Source of the DNA: an uncultured Ignavibacterium sp.
Lineage (GTDB): Bacteria > Bacteroidota > Ignavibacteria > Ignavibacteriales > Ignavibacteriaceae
Reading direction: 5' to 3'
Length of the DNA: 63,652 nt
Assembly (NCBI GenBank): GCA_937934185.1
Contig: CALHAB010000012.1
Location: forward strand, 1-63,652
The translations under genes were made by a program, and so were the position numbers. Below the pieces are notes generated by a model. The model made no database searches, was not told where the DNA came from, and saw only the letters and a program-made list of their open reading frames with translations. Below, one piece after another: positions 18,649-28,536 of this stretch; position 1 is the stretch's first letter, and the number at the start of each line of letters is the position of its first letter.

Positions 18649-21477
18649 ATGAAACGAATTTTTACCGTACTAATTGGTACGCTCCTCCTGAGCTTTTCAG
18701 TTTATGCACAATCTGGTGTTGGAAAGCTAAGCGGTAAAGTAATTGATGCAGATACAAAAGAACCGCTTGTAGGAGCTAACATTGTTATATTAAATACTGA
18801 CTGGGGCGCCGCAACTAATGTTGTAGGCGAATACTTTGTACTTAATATTCCCCCTGGTAATTATGATGTTCGATTCAGCTATGTCGGTTATGCACCAAAG
18901 ACAATTCAAAATGTCAGAATTGTTGCAGGTGTAACTTACGAGTTGAATGTTGAACTAAGCACAGATTTTACATTGCCTGAAATTGTGGTTCAGGACAAAA
19001 AGTTTTTTGAGGAGAAAGCCACTAATACAAAGAAAATTATTGATTCAGATCAGATCAATCGCTTGCCCGTAAAAGGTATTGAAAAATTAGCTTCACTTCA
19101 ATCCGGTGTAGTAATGGCTGAAGGAAGTGGTGGAGCAGATGGAAACGCCACTATAAATGTTCGTGGAGGTAGAGGTGGTGAGGTTTTATACATAGTTGAT
19201 GGTATACCACAAAATGATGTTTTTACCGGCACTAATTATTCTCAGGTTTCAAACGCAGCAATTGAGCAGATTGCATTTGAAATTGGTGGTTATGAAGCAA
19301 AATACGGACAAGCACAATCCGGTATTGTAAATGTAACTACTAAAACAGGTTCCTCAACTTATTCATTATATGCTGATGTATTGACTTCATCTTTTACTGA
19401 TAATTATGGCTATAATCTTTATACCGGAACACTTGGTGGTCCGATAATTCCTGGTAATCCCAAACAAACCTTCTTTTTATCCTTTGAGAGAGGGTGGTTT
19501 AAGGATGCCGATCCAAGAGCCGTAAACTATGAATTCCCTTCTATTGGAAAATATTATGATTTCATCCCGGAAAATGATGCTGGTGTTTACAGAATTACTG
19601 CAAGAACCAGTCACGGGTTTGGAGACTGGACAGCAAGATTGGGTGCCAATATTAACACTCGTGATTACAGGGGTGTAGTTCAGTCATATATGAAAAATAA
19701 TCCTGAGCATAATACCAGAAATGAACAGATTAATCAATCATATACATTTAGAATCTCACAGAATATTAGTTCGAATTCATTCTGGAACTTAAATCTGGGT
19801 TATAAGTTCTTTAAACAGGAAAGTGGCGATGGAGTTTGGTTCAGAAACCTTGAAGCTTACGGTGACAGTATTGAAAATGCAAAGATAGGTGTTACCCTTC
19901 CCGGTAACGGACAAAGAATTTTGCAGGATTCTGTAGGTGTTTTTGTTGGAAGAGGTAGAGTATTCAATGGATACACTAAATATCAATCAAATACAATATC
20001 TGGTGATGCTGATTTTACTACACAGGTACAGAATCACTTGATTGAAGTAGGTTTTGGTGCAAATTATCATACATTAAGAAATTTTGCTATTGGTCCTATT
20101 GGGTTAGCTGCCAATAATATCAGAAATTTACCCGTAGAAGAAAAATATAAAAGACTACAACCCTCAGTATTTGGTTTTGATGTAACAGGTAAAAGAGAAA
20201 CCGATAGTGATAACGCTGATGATACCGAATTTGCACCCAAAACTCCTTTGTTAGCTTATGGTTATATTCAGGATAGATTTGAACTCGAAGATATTGTTTT
20301 GAATGTGGGTGTTAGATTTGATTATTTTGATACAAAATCTGATGTTTTGAAAAACCCGGAATTGCCATATTATGCCGGGGATCCACAAAGATTTGATGAT
20401 GCTGATTTTGAGCAGAAGAAACCAGAATTCAAAGTTTCACCAAGAATTGGTTTAGGTTTCCCAGTTACTGCTACAACTGTATTCCATGCCCAATATGGCA
20501 AATTTATCCAACAGCCGAGTCTGGATCAGTTATATGCAAGTAAATTTGATTATAATGATCTTGTCAGAGATGCTCAGCTTACATTTTTGAATGGCTTAGT
20601 AAAAAGTGAAGAAACAACTCAGTATGAAATAGGATTCCGTCAGGTAATTGGAGATGTTGCTGCACTTAACATCACTGCTTTTTATAAAAATACCCGTGGG
20701 TTAGTAAACCAACAGTTAGTATTTTTCAGAAGAGTACCCGGAGGTCAGCAGCTTGAATATTATGCTCCAACAAATACAGATTTTGGAACAATAAAGGGTC
20801 TTGCTTTTTCACTCGATGTAGCCAGAGTAAGCTACTTTTCAATGTCCCTGAACTATACCTATTCAATAGCTGAAGGCACTGGTTCATCTACATCTTCAAA
20901 CTTTGTTGCTGCCTTCCGAAATACTGGACCTGACAGAATTCCAAAAGTGATTGCGCCGCTTGATTTTGACCAGAGACATACCGGAACTATAAATGTAGAT
21001 TTCTTCGTTCCCAAAAATCAACTTGGCATATTTGAATTGCTTAATGCCAATGTTCTTGTTTCATTTAACAGTGGAAGACCCTATACACCTTTGAAGGAGC
21101 AGAATTTATTACAGGGTTCATCAAATTGGGGTGAAACAAAAGGGTATGTCAACTCAGCCTATGGTCCAGGTAATTTCAGGGTCGACATGAAACTCGAAAA
21201 GGGTTTTGCTTTGGGTAATGCCACATTTACACCTTATTTATGGATCGAAAATTTATTTGATGCAGATAATCCGGTAAATGTTTATCGCTCAACAGGTTCT
21301 CCATATACAACAGCTTATTTAACTACTCCAACTGGCAGAACCTTTGCCGAAGGCACAACTTATCCTGAATTATTTAAGATGGACTATCAATCTCTTGAAA
21401 GGAATCCGTTTAATTTCGGAATACCAAGAACCATTAAGCTTGGATTTAAGGTAAATTTCTCAAACATAAGCTTTTAA
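18649..21477 (+). CDS. TonB-dependent receptor with N-terminal carboxypeptidase-regulatory-like domain
   Basis: GKLSGKVIDADTKEPLVGANIVI...plug INVRGGRGGEVLYIVDGIPQNDV; C-terminal barrel strands. Confidence 0.92.
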   Translation: MKRIFTVLIGTLLLSFSVYAQSGVGKLSGKVIDADTKEPLVGANIVILNTDWGAATNVVGEYFVLNIPPGNYDVRFSYVGYAPKTIQNVRIVAGVTYELNVELSTDFTLPEIVVQDKKFFEEKATNTKKIIDSDQINRLPVKGIEKLASLQSGVVMAEGSGGADGNATINVRGGRGGEVLYIVDGIPQNDVFTGTNYSQVSNAAIEQIAFEIGGYEAKYGQAQSGIVNVTTKTGSSTYSLYADVLTSSFTDNYGYNLYTGTLGGPIIPGNPKQTFFLSFERGWFKDADPRAVNYEFPSIGKYYDFIPENDAGVYRITARTSHGFGDWTARLGANINTRDYRGVVQSYMKNNPEHNTRNEQINQSYTFRISQNISSNSFWNLNLGYKFFKQESGDGVWFRNLEAYGDSIENAKIGVTLPGNGQRILQDSVGVFVGRGRVFNGYTKYQSNTISGDADFTTQVQNHLIEVGFGANYHTLRNFAIGPIGLAANNIRNLPVEEKYKRLQPSVFGFDVTGKRETDSDNADDTEFAPKTPLLAYGYIQDRFELEDIVLNVGVRFDYFDTKSDVLKNPELPYYAGDPQRFDDADFEQKKPEFKVSPRIGLGFPVTATTVFHAQYGKFIQQPSLDQLYASKFDYNDLVRDAQLTFLNGLVKSEETTQYEIGFRQVIGDVAALNITAFYKNTRGLVNQQLVFFRRVPGGQQLEYYAPTNTDFGTIKGLAFSLDVARVSYFSMSLNYTYSIAEGTGSSTSSNFVAAFRNTGPDRIPKVIAPLDFDQRHTGTINVDFFVPKNQLGIFELLNANVLVSFNSGRPYTPLKEQNLLQGSSNWGETKGYVNSAYGPGNFRVDMKLEKGFALGNATFTPYLWIENLFDADNPVNVYRSTGSPYTTAYLTTPTGRTFAEGTTYPELFKMDYQSLERNPFNFGIPRTIKLGFKVNFSNISF

Positions 21478-21508
21478 TTGATGAAGAGAATAAAAAAGAG
21501 GAATTAAA

Positions 21509-24500
21509 ATGAAAAAAATAAATAGTTTAATTTTAAGGGCTTTTATCATACTTACCACTCTGATGTTTGTGTTTGCATTCTCAAGTGGTGATGGAGGTAA
21601 AAAGACTACCTATAAGGGAAATACTACATACGGTGATTCTTACCGTATGTTTGTTAACAATATAGATATGCCGATGAACAGAGAAGGTGTATTGGCTGAT
21701 GTTAATATTGGTGGAAGGGAAGGTGGGAGACTTGATGATAAAACCTTCCTCTTTTCTGGTGGATTTATGATGAGCGGTACTGCCAACGGCGTTCCTTGGG
21801 CAAATGCAGTTGCTTCTGCATCAAGATTACAAGATTATGAAACCGGTACCTATCAGTTCGGTACTCTGGATTCCAGAAACAAAATATATGTTATTGAACA
21901 AAAAAATGGTGACTTCTCGCAGGATTGGATTGATTGGAAGGATGCGGTTGCTCTCGGTGCATACTTTTATGATGGTGATGGTGATGGTGAATATAACCCT
22001 GTTGATTTGAATGGTAATGGTAAATGGGATCCTACCGAGGATAGACCAGATCTTATCGGTGATGTAACTGCTTGGTTTGTTGTAAAAGATTCAAAATCTC
22101 CTGCTTTGAGAAGATGGAATGATGTTGATCCTCAGGGAATAGAAGTCAGACATTCTGTATTTGCTTTCGCCTCAAAAGGTATAACCGGTAATATGATATT
22201 TGTAAGATATAGTATTCTTAACACTGGATTGGTTGCAGATACACTTGATGATGTTTATTTCTCTGTTTGGGCTGATCCTGACTTAGGAAATGCTAATGAT
22301 GCATATCTTGATGACTTGGTTGGTTGTGATACCTTATTAAATGCTGGATTTACATACAACGATGGTGATGATCAGGAATGGGGACTTACTCCGCCTTGCT
22401 TCCTGATTGACTTCTTTCAGGGACCTATTGCTTATGTTCCCGGAGAAACATTCACTGATGTGGATGGTGATGGAAAATATACCGAGGGAGTAGATATTCC
22501 TTTAGATACTGCTTATAATGTTCAGGGTAAAGTACGTGGAGTTGCTGAATTTCCTGGTGCAAGAAACCAAGGATTATCCTCATTTATGCACTATTTTCAA
22601 TCTCAGCCCGTTGAGTTAAGTGACCCGGACAATCAGGTTCAGGGCAGATATTATATGCTTGGTCTTAAGAAAAACGGTCAAGAGGTTGACCCTTGCACCT
22701 GGATATACAGTACTGTTAATGGAGTAAATTGTGCGGAGGTAAACAGAAGATTCTGGTATTCAGGGGATCCTGTAACTGGTATTGGCTGGATATGTACATT
22801 CCCTAATGATATGAGACAGATGTCAAACACCGGTCCCTTTAAACTTGTTAAAGGTGAACCAGTTGATATAGTTGCTGCTTATGTTGTTGGAAGAGGCACA
22901 GATGCTCTTAATTCAATTACTGTTGCTAAAGAGTATGATAAGGTTGCACAATTAATTTTTGATTCTAACTTCCCCTCACCGCCAGCACCACCTTCAATTA
23001 AATATACTGTTAAGGACGGAGTCAACTTTTTAGATTTAGATTGGGAGACTTTTGAGCAGGCAAATTATGTCGCTATTGACACAGTACTCGGAATTGAAAG
23101 AAGACTACAAGGTTTTTATGTTACAGCTTTCAAAACAAGATCCAAAGCTGATTTAGTTGATGGAAAAGTTAACAGCGTGGTAATTGCAGATTATCAGCTT
23201 GACAATTTCATTAAGAATGTATATCAGATTGCTCCTAATGGAGGTCAGAATCTTGTAATAAAAGAAACTAATCCTGCAAACAAACTTAATCCAACTATTT
23301 ATTCTGACCCATCATCCGGTAGGATAAAACTTAGAATCGAAAAAGATCCTTTTACGGGCGAACCCCTTATTAAGGGTCACGAATATTATTTCTCTATAAC
23401 ACATTACTACTTGAATCATCAGGTAATTGTGCCAAGAAGCGGAGGACCATTTGGCACTCCGGGCGATTATTATGATCCGCTTGGAACCGCAATTGAAGAA
23501 TTTGATACTCCTTTAATTATAGCAACTTTCGGTGAGGACCAATATTCCCCATCCTGGAGAGGAATTGAAGGAGACCGACTCTCAGGAGCTTCCGATGGTG
23601 CGATTAAAGTTCTCACGGTTAAACCAGATGAATTAACTGGCGATGAATATACTGTTGAATTTTTCGAAGATGTTAATCAGGCGCCAGGAACAACTTACTC
23701 ACCTTTCTGGAGATTAAAGAATAACAGAACGAATGCTGTTCTGATTGATTCCTCAAAAGTATATGACTTTGACACGACAAAGTATGCAGGTAGGGTTACT
23801 GATGGATTCATAGTAAAGGTTAAACCTGTTCAAGCTGAAATCGGCCTGGGAACCAAGGTAAAATATACTCCATCTGCCAACAAATGGTATACAACATTCC
23901 GTTCTGATTCTGCAACTGGTGTATTTTATGTTGGAAAAGATTTGCCTCAGGGTACACCTGCAGTTATTGGCGGAACAAATAATGCTCAGTCAAATTACAT
24001 AAGGGCAAATAAATTAAGAACTGTAGAAATTAGATTTGGTGTTCCTGGGAAAGCATACCGATATTTGAATGGTTTCAAAGGTACTCCTATAACAAGAAGA
24101 AGCACATATATTTATGCACCATATATTTTTGCTGCAGATACAAATGGTTCAGGTATTCAGAAATTTGGTGAAGGATTTGTTGATGTTCCATTCCAGGCCT
24201 GGGTTAAGGATAACAAATATGGAGAAGAAAGACAACTGGCAGTTGGATTCGTTGAGTTATCCAAAACTATTTTCGGTAACCCAGATGGCGTTTGGGATCC
24301 GGGAAATGTAACCTCTCCTTTAGGTAATGAAGCTATAATTATTTTTGATGCTCCTTACGATCCGAATGGGAATCAAAAAGTCTATACTGGTGGCAGCGGA
24401 ACATATTCCGGTTCAAACTGGCCTGATGTAATAAAAGGATATACTTTAAATGATCCAAATGCAACACCTGATGAAATTGCTCAGGCACAATCTCAGTTCT

Positions 24501-25009
24501 TTAATGCGATGTATGTCGTTAGTTTGAAAAAGAATGCCAATGGCGATTTTTATCAGCCGGGTGATGTTCTGACAATTCCAATGGTTACTTATCCATATAC
24601 ATCAGCTGATAAATTTAAATTCAAAACAATCTTTAAAGGTCAACTGAGTGAAGATCAGCAAAGGGCTCTATTCGATAAAGTAAATGTATTTCCAAACCCG
24701 TTGTTTGGGTTTAATCCAGCAACAAGCTATGCAAATACTGCTCCTGACGAACCTTTTGTAACATTCTCAAATTTACCTGAAGATGTAACGATCAAGATTT
24801 TCACGCTTAGTGGAATTCAGGTCAGGACTCTAACAACTTCAGATAAATCTTCGCCCTCTTCTACTTTCTTAAGATGGAATCTCAAGAATGAAGAAGGTTT
24901 AAGGGTTGCATCTGGTTTATATCTTGCAATTGTTTCTTCACCGAAATTTGGTGAAAAGATTCTGAAATTCTCGGTAATCTTGCCACAGAAACAAATTGAA
25001 AGATACTAA
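21509..25009 (+). CDS. Large secreted protein with Ca-binding-like DxDxDG loops and a T9SS-type C-terminal domain
   Basis: Signal peptide; DGDGDGEYNPVDLNGNGKWDPTED and DVDGDGKYTEGVD; C-term VFPNPLFGFNP...VTIKIFTLSGIQVRTL...SGLYLAIVSS. Confidence 0.75.
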   Translation: MKKINSLILRAFIILTTLMFVFAFSSGDGGKKTTYKGNTTYGDSYRMFVNNIDMPMNREGVLADVNIGGREGGRLDDKTFLFSGGFMMSGTANGVPWANAVASASRLQDYETGTYQFGTLDSRNKIYVIEQKNGDFSQDWIDWKDAVALGAYFYDGDGDGEYNPVDLNGNGKWDPTEDRPDLIGDVTAWFVVKDSKSPALRRWNDVDPQGIEVRHSVFAFASKGITGNMIFVRYSILNTGLVADTLDDVYFSVWADPDLGNANDAYLDDLVGCDTLLNAGFTYNDGDDQEWGLTPPCFLIDFFQGPIAYVPGETFTDVDGDGKYTEGVDIPLDTAYNVQGKVRGVAEFPGARNQGLSSFMHYFQSQPVELSDPDNQVQGRYYMLGLKKNGQEVDPCTWIYSTVNGVNCAEVNRRFWYSGDPVTGIGWICTFPNDMRQMSNTGPFKLVKGEPVDIVAAYVVGRGTDALNSITVAKEYDKVAQLIFDSNFPSPPAPPSIKYTVKDGVNFLDLDWETFEQANYVAIDTVLGIERRLQGFYVTAFKTRSKADLVDGKVNSVVIADYQLDNFIKNVYQIAPNGGQNLVIKETNPANKLNPTIYSDPSSGRIKLRIEKDPFTGEPLIKGHEYYFSITHYYLNHQVIVPRSGGPFGTPGDYYDPLGTAIEEFDTPLIIATFGEDQYSPSWRGIEGDRLSGASDGAIKVLTVKPDELTGDEYTVEFFEDVNQAPGTTYSPFWRLKNNRTNAVLIDSSKVYDFDTTKYAGRVTDGFIVKVKPVQAEIGLGTKVKYTPSANKWYTTFRSDSATGVFYVGKDLPQGTPAVIGGTNNAQSNYIRANKLRTVEIRFGVPGKAYRYLNGFKGTPITRRSTYIYAPYIFAADTNGSGIQKFGEGFVDVPFQAWVKDNKYGEERQLAVGFVELSKTIFGNPDGVWDPGNVTSPLGNEAIIIFDAPYDPNGNQKVYTGGSGTYSGSNWPDVIKGYTLNDPNATPDEIAQAQSQFFNAMYVVSLKKNANGDFYQPGDVLTIPMVTYPYTSADKFKFKTIFKGQLSEDQQRALFDKVNVFPNPLFGFNPATSYANTAPDEPFVTFSNLPEDVTIKIFTLSGIQVRTLTTSDKSSPSSTFLRWNLKNEEGLRVASGLYLAIVSSPKFGEKILKFSVILPQKQIERY

Positions 25010-25019
25010 TGAATATTTC

Positions 25020-25050
25020 TTCTGCGGTCGTTTAATTACAGACCGCAGAA
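25020..25050 (+). terminator. Hairpin, putative terminator/attenuator
   Basis: Perfect 10-bp stem TTCTGCGGTC/GACCGCAGAA followed by ATAATAATTTT. Confidence 0.65.
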
Positions 25051-25087
25051 ATAATAATTTTGAAAATACTTGAGGAGTAAATAGAAA

Positions 25088-26107
25088 ATGAAAAAATTGA
25101 TAATTATAATAGTTCTGCTTGCTTGCGCAATTCCAAACTACGCAGGCGATAAGTCAAGGAAAGGTACAACTGGTGCCGATCAGTTACTTGTACCTGTCGG
25201 TGCAAGAGGAATCGCAACAGGTGAAGCTTTTCTGTCTAACATAACCGGTTTAGAAGCCATCTACTACAATCCTGCCGGATTTGCTCACACTAATGGCAGT
25301 GAAGCAATGTTCAGCTATATGTCATATGTCGCAGATATAAATGTATCTTACTTTGCTATAGGAACCAATCTGGGAGATTTGGGTTCTTTTGCTTTTAGCG
25401 TAAAAACATTTGATATCGGTGATATTCCAGTTACTACTTTTGATGCTCCGGATGGTAATGGTGATTTATATTCCCCGGGTTTTTTAACTGCCGGGTTAAC
25501 ATATTCAAAAATCATTACCGACAGAGTAAGTGTTGGTGTAAATGCTAAAGTAATCAGTGAGTCAATCCTTGATGTAAGCGCTGTTGGTTTTGCAGTTGAC
25601 TTTGGCGTTCAATACAGGTTCTCCAACAATTTATCTCTCGGAGCTGCGGTCAAAAATATTGGTACAAATATGGTTTACAGCGGTTCAAATTTACAATTCA
25701 GAACCGGAATTCCGGGAACAGTTCCCGGTTCAAGAACCGGAATGTTTGAAGTAGTTGCTGAACCTTTCCAGATCCCCAGCTATTTTGAGTTGGCAATCGG
25801 ATATAAGTATGATTTCAATGAACAAAATATGTTACAGATTGCTTCAACTTTCAGAAACAATAATGTTCTGGAAGATCAGATGAAATTCGGACTTGAATAC
25901 GGATTTAACCAGATGTTTTTTGTGAGAGCAGGTTATGATCTTCTTCTTGAAAACACTAATCAGAATACATTCGGATTTACAGCTGGTGCAGGAATAAATT
26001 ACCAAATGAGCGAAGGTATTAATTTTGTTCTTGATTATGCTTTCAGAGAAGTTAAAGAGTTCCCGACAGCAAATCACATTTTCACCGTTAAACTTGGTAT
26101 TGAATAG
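25088..26107 (+). CDS. PorV/PorQ-like (UPF0164-type) outer-membrane beta-barrel protein
   Basis: LLVPVGARGIATGEAFLSNITGLEAIYYNPAGFA motif, Gly/aromatic-rich beta strands. Confidence 0.85.
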   Translation: MKKLIIIIVLLACAIPNYAGDKSRKGTTGADQLLVPVGARGIATGEAFLSNITGLEAIYYNPAGFAHTNGSEAMFSYMSYVADINVSYFAIGTNLGDLGSFAFSVKTFDIGDIPVTTFDAPDGNGDLYSPGFLTAGLTYSKIITDRVSVGVNAKVISESILDVSAVGFAVDFGVQYRFSNNLSLGAAVKNIGTNMVYSGSNLQFRTGIPGTVPGSRTGMFEVVAEPFQIPSYFELAIGYKYDFNEQNMLQIASTFRNNNVLEDQMKFGLEYGFNQMFFVRAGYDLLLENTNQNTFGFTAGAGINYQMSEGINFVLDYAFREVKEFPTANHIFTVKLGIE

Positions 26108-26128
26108 CTGTTAGAAAAATCTAATTTT

Positions 26129-26160
26129 AAGGCGTCTGTTTTTAATTAAGTAGACGCCTT
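26129..26160 (+). terminator. Hairpin, putative terminator/attenuator
   Basis: Perfect 9-bp stem AAGGCGTCT/AGACGCCTT followed by ATTTATTTTATTT. Confidence 0.65.
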
Positions 26161-26186
26161 ATTTATTTTATTTGAGGATGTTCAAA

Positions 26187-27563
26187 ATGAAAAAAATTTT
26201 TACTATTATATCTTTGATTACGTTAACTCTCCTTCCTTCATTTGCGCAAGATGCAGGTTTCGATTTCGATTATGCTCAATTTGCTTATGATTCAACATCT
26301 AATTATGTCGAAATATATTATGTCTTTGATCAGGGAAAATTAACTACTGTTAATAAGGAAGGTGAAAACTTTGTTGAAGCTGTTTTAAGTGTTCAGATTA
26401 CTGACAGTACAACTTCAGATACTTTAGTAAATAATCAGTGGTTTATCAGACATCCGGTTGAAAATCCGGAGTCAGTTTCGCAAAGTTTGGTTGGTGTAGT
26501 AAGTTTTATTCTTCCAAAAGGAACATTACAATGTATAATTAAGGGCACTGATTTGAATAATGCTTTAAATTTCCGAAACATCACTGAATTCATTAGGGTT
26601 AAACCGTTAATAAATTCTTCTGCCTCAATCAGCGATATACAACTCGCTTCAAAAATGATTCAGGGTAGTGAAAATAAAAATTCAGTATTCTATAAAAACA
26701 CATTCGAAGTAATTCCAATACCAAATCTGGTCTTTGGTGGAAATCAACCTGCTCTTTTCTTTTATTCTGAAATTTATAATCTGGCTGATCCAAACTTTAC
26801 CGAAGATACATTAAAGCTAAATGAAATTATTTTTAACAGCAGAGGCAAGGTTGTTCTTGAAAAAAATAAATTTATTTCCAGAAAAAATAATACCCGTGTT
26901 GAAGTTGGTTCATTTATTCTATCAAAACTCCCAACTGATACATATACACTTGCAATTTCTTTGATTGATACTTCTAAAAATATTGGCGTTACTTCATCAA
27001 AAAGATTTTTTGTTTATAATCCAAATATTATTGATTCTGATACATCTTTCTATGAAGCAAAGCCCGTATTAAGTTCAACATTTGGAACAATGTCGGAAGA
27101 AGAGCTAGATGATATTTTTGATAAATCAAAGTACATAGCAACATCACAGGAAATCGATAAGTATAAAAAACTTAGTGGTGCAGAAGGAAAGCGTGAGTTT
27201 TTATTTGATTTTTGGAATGGTCGTGACAAAGATCCTTCAACAAAAGAAAACGAGTATTTTTACGACTACCTGAAAAGAGTTGAATCAGCAAACAGCAGAT
27301 TTAGTTCTATGCAAAGAGCTGGATGGAAAACAGACAGAGGAAGAGTATTCATTATTTACGGTGAGCCCTCTGAAATAGAACGATATCCCAATCAGATTGA
27401 AAGCCGTCCTTATGAAATCTGGTATTATAATGAAATTGAAGGCGGAGTTTACTTTATATTCGCGGATCTAACCGGATTTTCGGAATATACTCTTGTTCAC
27501 TCAACTAAACGCGGAGAACTAAGAGATGATAATTGGGGCAGAAGAATAATCATTGCCCGTTAA
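26187..27563 (+). CDS. GWxTD domain-containing protein
   Basis: RAGWKTDRGRVFIIYGEPSEIERYP...EIWYYNE; ATG at 26187 better placed after GAGGATG than the TTG at 26172. Confidence 0.9.
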   Translation: MKKIFTIISLITLTLLPSFAQDAGFDFDYAQFAYDSTSNYVEIYYVFDQGKLTTVNKEGENFVEAVLSVQITDSTTSDTLVNNQWFIRHPVENPESVSQSLVGVVSFILPKGTLQCIIKGTDLNNALNFRNITEFIRVKPLINSSASISDIQLASKMIQGSENKNSVFYKNTFEVIPIPNLVFGGNQPALFFYSEIYNLADPNFTEDTLKLNEIIFNSRGKVVLEKNKFISRKNNTRVEVGSFILSKLPTDTYTLAISLIDTSKNIGVTSSKRFFVYNPNIIDSDTSFYEAKPVLSSTFGTMSEEELDDIFDKSKYIATSQEIDKYKKLSGAEGKREFLFDFWNGRDKDPSTKENEYFYDYLKRVESANSRFSSMQRAGWKTDRGRVFIIYGEPSEIERYPNQIESRPYEIWYYNEIEGGVYFIFADLTGFSEYTLVHSTKRGELRDDNWGRRIIIAR

Positions 27564-27593
27564 ATATTTTGAAGCTGTCTGCGGACAGCTTCC

Positions 27594-28529
27594 TTGTTTT
27601 ATATCATTCTATACTTAGATCTTATCCTTATTTTTACATATCAAAAAAATCATTTCAAGTTGAAAGATCGTTTAGAATACATATTATTTATTTCTTTCAG
27701 TTATTTATTCAGATTAACTGGTTTGAAATTAGCAAGAAAATTTGCAAACATCCTTGCGTTTACATTTTTTTATTTGATCCCAATAAGAAAAAAAACAGTT
27801 TTCGAAAATCTCAGGATTGCTTTCCCAAACCGTCATCAAAAGGATATAGATAAAATCGCTTATGGAAGTTATCTTAGTTTCGCAATTTCGATTATCGAAA
27901 TTTTATATCTGCCGTGGATGAAAGAATCCGATATGAAAAATGCTGTCAAAGTAAAAAATCTGAACCTAATTACTGAAAAGAATAAACTTGGTAACGGAGT
28001 AATTTTACTTTCAGCTCATTTTGGTAATTGGGAATATATCGCAGCCTCGGTTTCACTTCAATTGAATAAAAAATTTTATATCATAGTAAAAAATCAAAGG
28101 AACAAGCTTGTTAATGATTGGATGAATAAAATGCGCACAAGATGGCTTAATGAAGTTGTTACATTAGGTGTTTCTGTCCGTAATATTTATTCAGTGATTA
28201 AGAACAATGGTATTGCTGCAATGGTTGCCGATCAAAGAGGTCCGGAAGAAGGTCTTAAACTCGAATTTTTCGGAAAGAAAACATCAGTTTATACAGGTCC
28301 GGCAGTGTTGTCGTTAAAAACAGGAGCTCCGATAATTTTCGGTGTTCCAATCCGTCAGAAAGATTTTTCATACAAAGCAGAACTGATAGAGCTTGATCAA
28401 AGTAATCTTCCCGAAGATTTCGATGAAAAAGTAAAAGTGCTTTCTGAAAGGATGATCAGATATCTGGAAAAAATTATTTCAGAAAATCCCGAACAATGGC
28501 TCTGGATGCACAGAAGATGGAAACATTAA
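27594..28529 (+). CDS. Lysophospholipid/lipid A acyltransferase (LpxL/HtrB-like)
   Basis: LLSAHFGNWEYIAASV, VADQRGPEEGLKLEFFGKKTSVYTGPAVLSLKTGAPIIF, ENPEQWLWMHRRWKH. Confidence 0.93.
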   Translation: MFYIILYLDLILIFTYQKNHFKLKDRLEYILFISFSYLFRLTGLKLARKFANILAFTFFYLIPIRKKTVFENLRIAFPNRHQKDIDKIAYGSYLSFAISIIEILYLPWMKESDMKNAVKVKNLNLITEKNKLGNGVILLSAHFGNWEYIAASVSLQLNKKFYIIVKNQRNKLVNDWMNKMRTRWLNEVVTLGVSVRNIYSVIKNNGIAAMVADQRGPEEGLKLEFFGKKTSVYTGPAVLSLKTGAPIIFGVPIRQKDFSYKAELIELDQSNLPEDFDEKVKVLSERMIRYLEKIISENPEQWLWMHRRWKH

Positions 28530-28536
28530 AAAGACT

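Noticed and set aside
18649-21477. SusC-type polysaccharide utilisation locus
   Set aside because: No SusD-like lipoprotein or glycan-degrading enzyme next to the receptor; the neighbours do not match a PUL.
27533-27853. 106-aa ORF overlapping the GWxTD gene end and the acyltransferase start
   Set aside because: Alternative frame across a junction; the acyltransferase frame has clear family motifs.
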